Source: Neptuniibacter marinus (GTDB taxonomy: Bacteria > Pseudomonadota > Gammaproteobacteria > Pseudomonadales > Balneatricaceae). From it: a stretch of 64,000 bases of DNA. Positions 34,553-42,153 of the stretch are shown here, piece by piece. The DNA is taken from positions 25,923-89,922 of the forward strand of contig NZ_LUTR01000013.1 in the NCBI RefSeq assembly GCF_001597725.1. The letters run 5' to 3'. The position numbers were made by a program, and so were the translations under genes. The stretch's first letter is position 1. Each line of letters opens with the position of its first letter. Below the pieces are notes generated by a model. The model was not told where the DNA came from and made no database searches. It saw only the letters and a program-made list of their open reading frames with translations.

Positions 34553-35738
34553 GGTTATCTCCAATCTTCAATGTGAGTATGACCTGTGTTCCTTGGTTGG
34601 GATGGGGTTGGATAAGGAGTCGTGCATCAATTCGTTCTGCTCGTTCATGCATGATTTTTAAGCCAAAGCTGTCGTTACGTGCGTTTTTGGTATCTAAACC
34701 TATACCGTTATCTTCTATAAATATCTCTATGTGCGTACTTAATGTTTCTTTAATGACAATACGTGCGTGGCTGGCGTGTGAGTGCCTGACGATGTTGGAG
34801 AGGCACTCTCTAACGATATAAATCAGCTGCATAGATTGTTTAGGGCTTGTGATATTTTTCTTTAGCCGGTTGTCGTATTCAAAAACAATAGCTGATTGCT
34901 GTTCAAATTCTGATACAGAATCGGAAATCGCCTGGGTTAAATTATCGCCCTTCATTGATAAACGTGATGAGGTGATTAATTCTCGTGTTTGACGGTAGGC
35001 ATAATGGGTATAAGCCGCCAGATCTTCTGTGACGGGCTTTAATCCATGGTAGGCACTGCTTTGGCAGAGGCTATCTAGCTTAGCGCTTTTAATTCTTAAA
35101 TAACCGAGTACTTGTGCTAGAGAGTCATGTAGTTCCGCTGCATGGATGGCACGTTCTGATGTAACCGCTTTACTTATCTTTTTCTCTTGCTGCGCCCATG
35201 CTGAAAAGCCTTTTTTTAAAGCGTTTTCTACGGCAGTGAGCTTCCAGCGGACCTGGTTAGCGCTAGGTACTTTATTGGGGAAGATAGCTAATAGCCAAAT
35301 ATTCATCTCTTTACTTTCAGTTAATTTATAACCATAGAGAGGTTCGGGAAAACAGTGGTTAGATAGGGCATCTAGATAGAGTGTGTCGTGGATTAAATCA
35401 TTGTGCCCATTAGTAAAAAAACGATGTAACGCATGCAGTATTTTACTGTGTGGGGTGCTATCAGATGGATGGTGGACAAAGGTTTCTGCGGTACTCGGTG
35501 AACTGAATACTATCTTTAGGCGGCACTGCTCATCGGCTGAAAAGCTTTGGCTTAGTTGTGCTTCAAGCTTCTTTAATAAGGGAGGTAAGGTTTGATTGAT
35601 TTCGTCAGTTGTTGCTATATCAAAAGCAATATCGCCTAGGGAAAACAGATTCTCACTTACAGGGTTGGAGGGTTGGCTGGGGCTTTCAGTGTAAGCGTTA
35701 AAAAATTGTTCTAGCCATGTTTTGATGTTTATCGCCAT
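34545..35738 (-). CDS. Soluble NarX/DesK-type histidine kinase
   Basis: A 397-residue kinase without membrane segments. Residues 1-180 show no recognised sensor domain; a HisKA_3 dimerisation domain carries the phosphoacceptor His204 (AAELHDSLAQ), and the HATPase domain follows with N-box RECLSNIVRHSHA, G-box EDNGIGL and FGLKIMHERA. It is translationally coupled to the NarL-type regulator, with which it forms a two-component system. Being cytosolic, it probably senses an internal signal such as an amine or redox state. It is divergent from tdm; GGAGG precedes the ATG. Confidence 0.85.
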   Translation of the reverse strand: MAINIKTWLEQFFNAYTESPSQPSNPVSENLFSLGDIAFDIATTDEINQTLPPLLKKLEAQLSQSFSADEQCRLKIVFSSPSTAETFVHHPSDSTPHSKILHALHRFFTNGHNDLIHDTLYLDALSNHCFPEPLYGYKLTESKEMNIWLLAIFPNKVPSANQVRWKLTAVENALKKGFSAWAQQEKKISKAVTSERAIHAAELHDSLAQVLGYLRIKSAKLDSLCQSSAYHGLKPVTEDLAAYTHYAYRQTRELITSSRLSMKGDNLTQAISDSVSEFEQQSAIVFEYDNRLKKNITSPKQSMQLIYIVRECLSNIVRHSHASHARIVIKETLSTHIEIFIEDNGIGLDTKNARNDSFGLKIMHERAERIDARLLIQPHPNQGTQVILTLKIGDNHE

Positions 35739-35835
35739 ATGTCCTCCCCTTTATTTCAATTGTTTGTGTTGAGGTCGCTTTCCCCACTCTCTGGTTAAGC
35801 AGTATTTATGCCACGTGAATGCCTGTTACCGCAAT

Positions 35836-35894
35836 TACCCCCAATGGAGTATGCCTTCAAGAGGATTGTTTGAATTCTATTGATAGTAAATATT
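35836..35894 (+). promoter_or_regulatory. tdm promoter with NarL-like box
   Basis: TACCCCCAATGGAGTA (35836-35851) is a 7-2-7 inverted repeat, followed after 7 bases by AAGAGGATTGT (35859) and, 27 bases from its start, by GTAAATATT (35886-35894), the same -10-like word as at dmm. It lies between the divergent kinase gene and tdm. Confidence 0.7.
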
Positions 35895-36020
35895 TATAAC
35901 CACTGGGAATTATAAAAAAGACAACATTCGATTGAGATATGTGTGCACTAGAGTCGACCTTTAATAGACCCAGCGCACCAATCTTGAACTTTAAAAGACG
36001 GTTTTAGTAAGGGCGTGGAG

Positions 36021-38393
36021 ATGTCAGTAAATCAGAAAAATGATCTGCCGGATGCTTGCTATCTTAATATGCAAAATGACAATAGCGTTCGATTATTTCG
36101 TGTTGAGGCCCATCAAGCCATCCGATTAGATCTGAAAAGGGGCGATCATTTTCAGATTTTTAGCCAAGATGGTGAGCAACTGGCGGAACTGATTGTGCGG
36201 GATCGTCGAGGCTCGTCTGCAAATCACCTTTTAGCAACAGCCTTAGGTTTAGATGGGGTTAGTGGCTTACCTGCTGAGGGTATCAATGCTCAAATTGCTG
36301 AGAATAAATTGGCAGGGCAGGCGTTACAGGCGCAACTCAAGGGTTGGGGTATTAATGATTACCATCTATCTCAGGTGATCTCCGTTGGAGCCGCAAGAGT
36401 AGGGGAGGGGCAAAACACGATTCCCGAACCTACCTACTTTGAGGCCTTAGATGATATCAATATTATCGTTGCAGCCGCTGGTTTATCTATGCCGATAGAG
36501 GGCCATGTACCGGTTACTGAGTTAGAAGTTAAAGTTAATTATTTAGATGCATCAGCAGCATTACTTCCTGAACCTTTGGCACCATCTCAATTGGAACTGC
36601 GTATTCCCCGTGCAAGTGCACGTGTCTATGAAGTTAAAGCGGGAGAGTGGATCCAAATTATTGATGTTGAGGGTAAGCAGTGTTCAGATTTTTTAGCTTT
36701 TGATAAAGCGGCGTTAGAGCAAGGAGAAGAGTTAGCTCTTGATGCTGTTGCGACTCGTACCCTGTTAGGTCTGAGTAATCCTCAACCAGGTATCCATTCC
36801 CGTTTTTTAGGGGCCGATATGCAATCAATGGTCGAGGTGGTACAAGATACCGTTGGTCGCCACGATAGTTTTTTAATGGCCTGTAATCCGAAATATTATG
36901 AAGATAGCGGTTATTTTGGACACATTAGCTGTAGTGATAATTTCAACCGTGTATTGGCTCCATATAAGGTTAAGCCTCGTCCAGCTTGGCCTGCAATAAA
37001 CTTCTTTTTTAATACCCATGTTGAACCGTGCGGATCGGTATCAATGGATGAGCCTTGGTCTCGAGCCGGAGATTACGTATTGCTACGTGCTACCCGTGAT
37101 CTGATCTGTGCATCATCAGCTTGCCCCGATGATATTGACCCGGCTAACGGTTGGCAGCCTACTGATATTCATGTGCGAATTTACTCCGCTGATAATCATT
37201 TCCCTCGTTCTATCGCTTACCGGACCTCTCCTCAGGAGCTACCACGTATGACTAAAACAACAGGCTTTCACAGTCGTGTTTCTGCACTGACTAAACAGAT
37301 GACTGAGTACCGTGGGTACTGGGTTGCTTCGGAGTATGAGGGATGGGGGGCTCAAGCTGAATATTTAGCCTGTCGGGAACGGGTAGCTGTAATTGATTTA
37401 ACGCCTCTTAGAAAGTTTGAGGTGACAGGGCCAGATGCTGAAGCCTTTTTACAATTTGCTTTAACACGAAATGTTAGGCGCTTAGCTATTGGTGAGATCG
37501 CGTACTCTGCTATCTGCCATGAAACGGGTGGAATGATTGATGATGGCACTATCTTTCGTATGGGTGAACAAGCCTTTAGATGGGTTTGTGGCGATCCTTA
37601 CACCGGCTTGTGGTTAAAGAATCAAGCGCAAGAGCAGGGTTATAAAGTAAGCGTTAGGAATTCTACTGACCAGTTACATAATATCGCAGTTCAAGGCCCG
37701 AAAAGTCGTGAGTTATTGAGCCAGATTATTTGGGCGCCTGAATGTCAACCGAGTATGGATACCCTGGCGTGGTTTCATTTCATGATTGGTCGATTAGGTG
37801 GGCCCGATGGCATCCCTGTAATGGTGTCCCGCACAGGTTATACCGGTGAATTAGGGTTTGAGGTTTGGTGTCACCCGGATGATGCCGAAGCAGTTTGGGA
37901 TCAAGTATGGGAGACAGGTCAGCCATACAAAATTGCACCTTTAGGTTTTGACGCTTTAGATATGTTGCGTATTGAAGCGGGTTTGATTTTCGCTGATCAC
38001 GAGTTTTGTCCTGAAACTAACCCTTATGAAGCGGGTATAGGTTTTACCGTACCAATGAAAACTAAAGCGGAGAATTTTATTGGCCGTGAGGCGATGGCCC
38101 GTCAAACACCAGAAAGTCGACAACGCTTAGTTGGCTTGGTACTGCAAGGGAATGAGCCGGTGGCTCATGGGGATCTTATCTATCACGGTCGTTTTCCTGT
38201 CGGCGTAGTGACCAGCGCTACTACATCGCCCTTATTAAGCAAACAGATCGCACTTTGTCGCGTTGCGCCAGATTTTGCAGCACCTGAAACACTTTTAGAG
38301 GTCGGCAAGTTAGATGGCCTCCAGAAACGGCTGCCCGGAGAGGTAGTTGGACTTCCTTTTTATGATCCCGAACGAACGCGTGTTCGTTCATAA
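36021..38393 (+). CDS. tdm: Trimethylamine N-oxide demethylase (aldolase)
   Basis: A 790-residue enzyme that splits TMAO into dimethylamine and formaldehyde. The N-terminal half contains a DUF1989 domain (about 190-385) with the Cys residues thought to hold zinc (EGKQCSDFLAF, CNPKYYEDSGYFGHISCSDN, HVEPCGSVS). The C-terminal half (about 405-785) is a GcvT-like THF-binding domain (DLTPLRKFEVTGPDAEAF, VSRTGYTGELGFEVW, ALDMLRIEAGL), which can trap formaldehyde as methylene-THF. The combination is diagnostic for Tdm. ATG 36021 has AAGGG 7 nt upstream. It is followed by a cupin gene after 46 bp. Confidence 0.9.
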   Translation: MSVNQKNDLPDACYLNMQNDNSVRLFRVEAHQAIRLDLKRGDHFQIFSQDGEQLAELIVRDRRGSSANHLLATALGLDGVSGLPAEGINAQIAENKLAGQALQAQLKGWGINDYHLSQVISVGAARVGEGQNTIPEPTYFEALDDINIIVAAAGLSMPIEGHVPVTELEVKVNYLDASAALLPEPLAPSQLELRIPRASARVYEVKAGEWIQIIDVEGKQCSDFLAFDKAALEQGEELALDAVATRTLLGLSNPQPGIHSRFLGADMQSMVEVVQDTVGRHDSFLMACNPKYYEDSGYFGHISCSDNFNRVLAPYKVKPRPAWPAINFFFNTHVEPCGSVSMDEPWSRAGDYVLLRATRDLICASSACPDDIDPANGWQPTDIHVRIYSADNHFPRSIAYRTSPQELPRMTKTTGFHSRVSALTKQMTEYRGYWVASEYEGWGAQAEYLACRERVAVIDLTPLRKFEVTGPDAEAFLQFALTRNVRRLAIGEIAYSAICHETGGMIDDGTIFRMGEQAFRWVCGDPYTGLWLKNQAQEQGYKVSVRNSTDQLHNIAVQGPKSRELLSQIIWAPECQPSMDTLAWFHFMIGRLGGPDGIPVMVSRTGYTGELGFEVWCHPDDAEAVWDQVWETGQPYKIAPLGFDALDMLRIEAGLIFADHEFCPETNPYEAGIGFTVPMKTKAENFIGREAMARQTPESRQRLVGLVLQGNEPVAHGDLIYHGRFPVGVVTSATTSPLLSKQIALCRVAPDFAAPETLLEVGKLDGLQKRLPGEVVGLPFYDPERTRVRS

Positions 38394-38439
38394 ATTCACA
38401 TTATTTGAAAACGTATTTTAACCAATTGAGGTATTTAAC

Positions 38440-38799
38440 ATGTCTACAGCGATGACTTACTACCAGCAAGCAATTAAAACAGAACTCCCTAGCATGGAAG
38501 TACCGGGTAGTAATGGTTTTATTGGCGATATAGCGGTGTCTAATGATAAGGATAAAACCATTGTCGGCGGTTTTTTCCGTATGGAAAAGTCAGATGAGCC
38601 TTTAGTTTATGAATACACATATCACGAGATGAAAATTATCGTTGAGGGTGAAATGATCATTACCGATCAAGAGGGAACGACAGTGCATGCGAAGGTGGGT
38701 GATGTACTTTATTTCCCTAAAGGTAGCGTAATTACCTTCCAGTCTCCCAACTACGGCATTGGTTTCTTCTGTGGTCAGCGTAAAGAAGGAGAGGCTTAG
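38440..38799 (+). CDS. EutQ-like cupin protein
   Basis: A 119-residue cupin related to the EutQ and ethanolamine-utilization cupin family (EYTYHEMKIIVEGEMIITDQ, AKVGDVLYFPKGSVITFQSP). It follows tdm after 46 bp and probably shares its transcript. The best-preserved feature is the YHEMKIIVEGE motif, giving one His and Glu residues for metal. Whether it serves TMAO metabolism or the nearby ethanolamine lyase is open. Confidence 0.75.
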   Translation: MSTAMTYYQQAIKTELPSMEVPGSNGFIGDIAVSNDKDKTIVGGFFRMEKSDEPLVYEYTYHEMKIIVEGEMIITDQEGTTVHAKVGDVLYFPKGSVITFQSPNYGIGFFCGQRKEGEA

Positions 38800-38931
38800 T
38801 ATTTTTATCTTCCTATTTTTGAATCATCTTGAAGCGCGTTGAATTAAAAGTGATCAATTCTAGTGCTTCTTATTTATGTCTAATATCGGAATTTATTTTT
38901 AAGTTATTGAAATTAAATGAAATAATTAAGT

Positions 38932-38949
38932 CAGGCATAGAATATGCAT
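38932..38949 (+). promoter_or_regulatory. Sigma-54-type promoter of amt
   Basis: CAGGCATAGAATATGCAT has GG at 38934-38935 and GC at 38946-38947, separated by ten bases, with GGCA and TGCA matching the -24/-12 core. It is weaker than the gmaS promoter at the bases before GG. The gap 38800-39110 contains no gene. Confidence 0.65.
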
Positions 38950-38980
38950 TTCCTGATAGGAAATAAAATTTACTGAAGAG
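38949..38980. promoter_or_regulatory. Shared operator-like element behind the amt promoter
   Basis: The element begins with the perfect palindrome TTTCCTGATAGGAAA (arms TTTCCT/AGGAAA) and ends AAATTTACTGAAGAG. It is 26/32 identical, without gaps, to 14249-14280 behind the gmaS promoter, which suggests one regulator for both. Confidence 0.7.
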
Positions 38981-39034
38981 TAAGTTTATCTCCTTCGTTA
39001 TTTAAGGGATTAAGCAGGTTAACGAAGGTGATTG

Positions 39035-39074
39035 GATAGGCTTAACGGTAGGGGGACATACCGTTAAACCTATC
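39035..39074 (+). repeat. Long hairpin in the amt leader
   Basis: GATAGGCTTAACGGTA and TACCGTTAAACCTATC are 16-base arms with one mismatch around the loop GGGGGACA. No T-run follows; the amt start codon is 36 bp downstream. As it lies downstream of the promoter, it should be part of the amt mRNA leader. Confidence 0.7.
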
Positions 39075-39110
39075 AAATTACAGAATTGTATAACCTAATA
39101 TGGGGGTCTT

Positions 39111-40463
39111 ATGGACCAGGTCGAAACTGCTCAGAAAATTGCAGAATTGCAAAACCTGATAGAGATGTCCGGCACAATCAATATGGAAGTATTTTATTGG
39201 TGGTGTACCGGTTTAATGGTAATTATCCATGCGGGCTTTTTAGCCTACGAGATGGGTGCTTCCCGATTAAAAAATGCCCTGGCTTCAGGTGTTAAAAACA
39301 TATTGGCATTTGCCTTTATTATCCCTACTTTCTTTTTCTTTGGCTGGTGGATCTATTTGGCCATGTACAATGGCTTTACGCCAGACTTTCAGGCGGGGGC
39401 TGGTGGACTTCCTTGGTCGAGCAGCATGGGGCCTAACTTAGCAGATAATGCGAGTGGTATTTTCTGGGGAGCATTTGTATTGTTTGCAGCGACGACTGCT
39501 TCAATCTTCTCCGGTGCTGTGATTGAACGTATCCGTATGAGCTCGTTCATTATACTGGCCATTATTCTTGGCTCTGTTGTATGGATTTTGGCGGCATCTT
39601 GGGGATGGCATCCACAAGGCTGGTTAACCGTTGATTGGGGTTTCCATGACTTCGGTGCAGCAGGTGCAGTTCATATGGTCGCAGGGTTCTTTGCTCTAGG
39701 TGTAACCATTAACTTGGGTGCACGTATTGGACGCTTTGCGCCTGATGGCACGCCACTGGCAATTACAGGTCACAGTGTACCGATGAGTATTATCGGTCTG
39801 ATGTTGATTATTGTTGGCTTCTTCGGTTTCCTTGGCGGCTGTATTATCTATACAACCGGCGGTCAGTGGACGACTATCTTCGGTACGCCAACAACGTTGT
39901 CATCTATTAGCTTCAATACACTAATGGCTTTCTCGGGCGGTATTATCGGATCTTACGTGATCACACGTCAGCCATTCTGGATGATGTCTGGTGCACTAGC
40001 AGGTATCTTCTCTGCTGCGCCAGGTTTAGATCTGTACTATCCTCCATTAGCATTCTTGATGGGTATTACTGGCGGTATTGCTGCGCCTCTAGCTGATAAA
40101 TTCCTAACTAATAAATTTAAGATTGATGATGCTGTAGGCGCCTTTGCTGTGCATGGTGTCGGTGGTCTTATCGGTATTGTTGGTTTAGGTATTTTCAGCG
40201 GCTTCCCTAATGTTATTGAAGGTGCACCTGCGATTAGTTTCATGGGTCAGCTTAAGAGCGCATTAGTGATGGCTTCTCTAGGGTTTATCCCAGGTTTTGG
40301 TTTGTCATATGTGATGGCCAAAATGGGAGCTTTACGAGTACCACCAAAAGCAGAAGAAGCAGGTTTGGATTTAGTCGAAGTTCCATTAGCGGCTTATCCA
40401 GAATCAGTGCCTGCAACAGCACAAGAGACTACACCTACTAACACTTCAACGGTTACTGTTTAA
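39111..40463 (+). CDS. amtB: Ammonium transporter (Amt family)
   Basis: A 450-residue membrane protein with about eleven helices and the Amt signatures DFGAAGAVHMVAGFFALG and the two pore His (in GWHPQGW/VHMVAG and in FAVHGVGGLIG). It starts without an evident signal peptide; the first helix contains NMEVFYWWCTGLMVIIHAGF, and the C-terminal tail (about 410-450) is soluble. Amt proteins take up ammonium and can take methylammonium; the promoter shared with gmaS suggests it serves amine-derived nitrogen. No glnK lies beside it. A 55-residue membrane protein follows after 11 bp. Confidence 0.88.
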   Translation: MDQVETAQKIAELQNLIEMSGTINMEVFYWWCTGLMVIIHAGFLAYEMGASRLKNALASGVKNILAFAFIIPTFFFFGWWIYLAMYNGFTPDFQAGAGGLPWSSSMGPNLADNASGIFWGAFVLFAATTASIFSGAVIERIRMSSFIILAIILGSVVWILAASWGWHPQGWLTVDWGFHDFGAAGAVHMVAGFFALGVTINLGARIGRFAPDGTPLAITGHSVPMSIIGLMLIIVGFFGFLGGCIIYTTGGQWTTIFGTPTTLSSISFNTLMAFSGGIIGSYVITRQPFWMMSGALAGIFSAAPGLDLYYPPLAFLMGITGGIAAPLADKFLTNKFKIDDAVGAFAVHGVGGLIGIVGLGIFSGFPNVIEGAPAISFMGQLKSALVMASLGFIPGFGLSYVMAKMGALRVPPKAEEAGLDLVEVPLAAYPESVPATAQETTPTNTSTVTV

Positions 40464-40474
40464 GGAGATTTATT

Positions 40475-40642
40475 ATGAATGTAAGTCCTATTACGTCGTG
40501 GGAAGGTGCTGAAGCAGTCTTTACTTTCGCTGATAGCCCAACAGCCATTATGGTTATACTTTCACTATCTATTGCGGTAACTTTGGGAACAATTATCGCT
40601 TCAGTTAAACATGAGAACGATACTTATATAGATTATAAGTGA
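40475..40642 (+). CDS. Small single-helix membrane protein after amt
   Basis: A 55-residue reading frame with AAGGAG 7 nt before its ATG, starting 11 bp after amt. The sequence begins MNVSPITSWEGAEAV, has one hydrophobic helix (about 22-43, TAIMVILSLSIAVTLGTIIA) and a charged tail (KHENDTYIDYK). The layout suggests an accessory subunit or regulator of the transporter. I do not recognise the family; evidence is the good ribosome binding site, the tight spacing and the regular membrane-protein composition. Confidence 0.65.
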   Translation: MNVSPITSWEGAEAVFTFADSPTAIMVILSLSIAVTLGTIIASVKHENDTYIDYK

Positions 40643-40712
40643 CCTTGTATGACTGACTAGGATTGTTGATTCAGTCCTAGTAATAAGACATCTTAGCAAG
40701 ATGGTTGCAAGA

Positions 40713-40742
40713 AATAGCGCCCGCTTTGTGGGCGTTATTTTG
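40713..40742 (+). terminator. Terminator after the amt operon
   Basis: AATAGCGCCC pairs with GGGCGTTATT (one G-T pair) around a 7-nt loop, and T-rich sequence follows. A smaller perfect repeat ACTAGGA/TCCTAGT lies just upstream (about 40656-40681). Confidence 0.8.
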
Positions 40743-40766
40743 TTATGACTGGAGGGTAGATAACAG

Positions 40767-42152
40767 ATGAGTTATTCGATTTCTGCTGGAGGCAACCATT
40801 GGGTGTTTCCTGATCTGAAGACAGTAATGGCCAAAGCTAGCCCTGATCGTTCAGGTGATCGTTTAGCTGGCGTTGCGGCTCAAACATCACAGGAACGAGT
40901 AGCTGCACAAATGGTATTAGCTGACCTTCCGCTGAAAACCTTCCTCACTGAAGCTCTCATTCCTTATGAAAAGGATGAAGTAACCCGCCTGATAATTGAT
41001 AAGCATGATCAGAACGCCTTCCGGCCTATCTCCTCTTTCACAGTGGGTGATTTTCGTAATTGGTTGCTATCTGATTTAGCGGATACGACCCAGTTAAAAA
41101 ATATATCTTTAGGTTTAACGCCTGAGATGGTTGCCGCTGTATCGAAAATTATGCGGATTCAGGATCTTATTCTCGTCGCTAAGAAATGCTCAAATCCTAC
41201 AGCTTTTCGCAATAGGATTGGTTTACCTCAGCGATTATCTACACGTTTACAACCTAATCATCCGACGGATGATCCTACAGGCGTGGCGGCCAGTGTACTT
41301 GATGGGCTTTTATATGGCAGTGGTGATGCGGTTATTGGAATAAACCCTGCTACTGACAATATAAGTTCAGTTATCACGTTGATGAAGCTATTGGATGATA
41401 TTATTCAACGATATGATATCCCTACTCAATCTTGTGTATTAACTCACGTAACAACCCATTTAGAAGCGATTAATCGCGGCGCTCCTGTTGATCTGGTTTT
41501 TCAATCGATTGCGGGAACTGAAAAAGCTAATAAAAGTTTTGGTATAGATTTAGCTGTCCTCAAAGAGGCACATTCTGCGGCCCTGAGCCTAAACCGTGGC
41601 AGTTGTGGTGACAATGTTATGTATTTTGAGACGGGGCAAGGGAGCGCTCTATCGGCGGATGCTCATTTTGGTTTAGATCAGCAAACCTGTGAAACCCGCG
41701 CTTATGCAGTGGCTCGTGAGTTTTCGCCACTGTTGGTAAATACGGTGGTCGGGTTTATCGGGCCTGAATATCTTTATAACGGTAAGCAGATTATTAGAGC
41801 GGGTTTAGAAGATCATTTTTGTGGCAAGTTGTTGGGTTTACCTATGGGCTGCGATATCTGTTACACCAATCATGCGGAAGCGGATCAAGATGATATGGAT
41901 ATGCTGCTGACGCAATTAGGTGCAGCAGGCGTAAACTTTATTATGGGTATTCCCGGTTCCGATGACATTATGCTTAATTATCAAACCACTTCGTTCCATG
42001 ATGCCCTGTATATTCGTAAAATATTAGGTTTAAGACCAAGTCCTGAGTTTGAGCACTGGTTGATAAAAATGGGCATAACGACTGAGCAAGGGCTGTTGTT
42101 AGATGGTTTACCTGCAGCATTTTCGCACCTACAAGCGCGTATTGGAGGTTGA
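40767..42152 (+). CDS. eutB: Ethanolamine ammonia-lyase large subunit
   Basis: A 461-residue adenosylcobalamin-dependent lyase subunit that converts ethanolamine to acetaldehyde and ammonia. The TIM-barrel motifs are clear: DDPTGVAASVLDGLLYGSGD, THVTTHLEAINRG, FQSIAGTEKAN, MYFETGQGSALSADAHFG and LPMGCDICYTNHAEADQDD. It is full length for EutB. No reactivase (eutA), acetaldehyde dehydrogenase or microcompartment shell gene is nearby. It may supply nitrogen, sharing the ammonium theme of the region. GGAGGG lies 10-12 nt before the ATG. Confidence 0.95.
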   Translation: MSYSISAGGNHWVFPDLKTVMAKASPDRSGDRLAGVAAQTSQERVAAQMVLADLPLKTFLTEALIPYEKDEVTRLIIDKHDQNAFRPISSFTVGDFRNWLLSDLADTTQLKNISLGLTPEMVAAVSKIMRIQDLILVAKKCSNPTAFRNRIGLPQRLSTRLQPNHPTDDPTGVAASVLDGLLYGSGDAVIGINPATDNISSVITLMKLLDDIIQRYDIPTQSCVLTHVTTHLEAINRGAPVDLVFQSIAGTEKANKSFGIDLAVLKEAHSAALSLNRGSCGDNVMYFETGQGSALSADAHFGLDQQTCETRAYAVAREFSPLLVNTVVGFIGPEYLYNGKQIIRAGLEDHFCGKLLGLPMGCDICYTNHAEADQDDMDMLLTQLGAAGVNFIMGIPGSDDIMLNYQTTSFHDALYIRKILGLRPSPEFEHWLIKMGITTEQGLLLDGLPAAFSHLQARIGG

Positions 42153-42153
42153 T

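Noticed and set aside
36021..38393. Glycine cleavage T protein or dimethylglycine dehydrogenase
   Set aside because: The GcvT-like domain is fused to a DUF1989 domain and there is no FAD domain; this architecture is that of TMAO demethylase.
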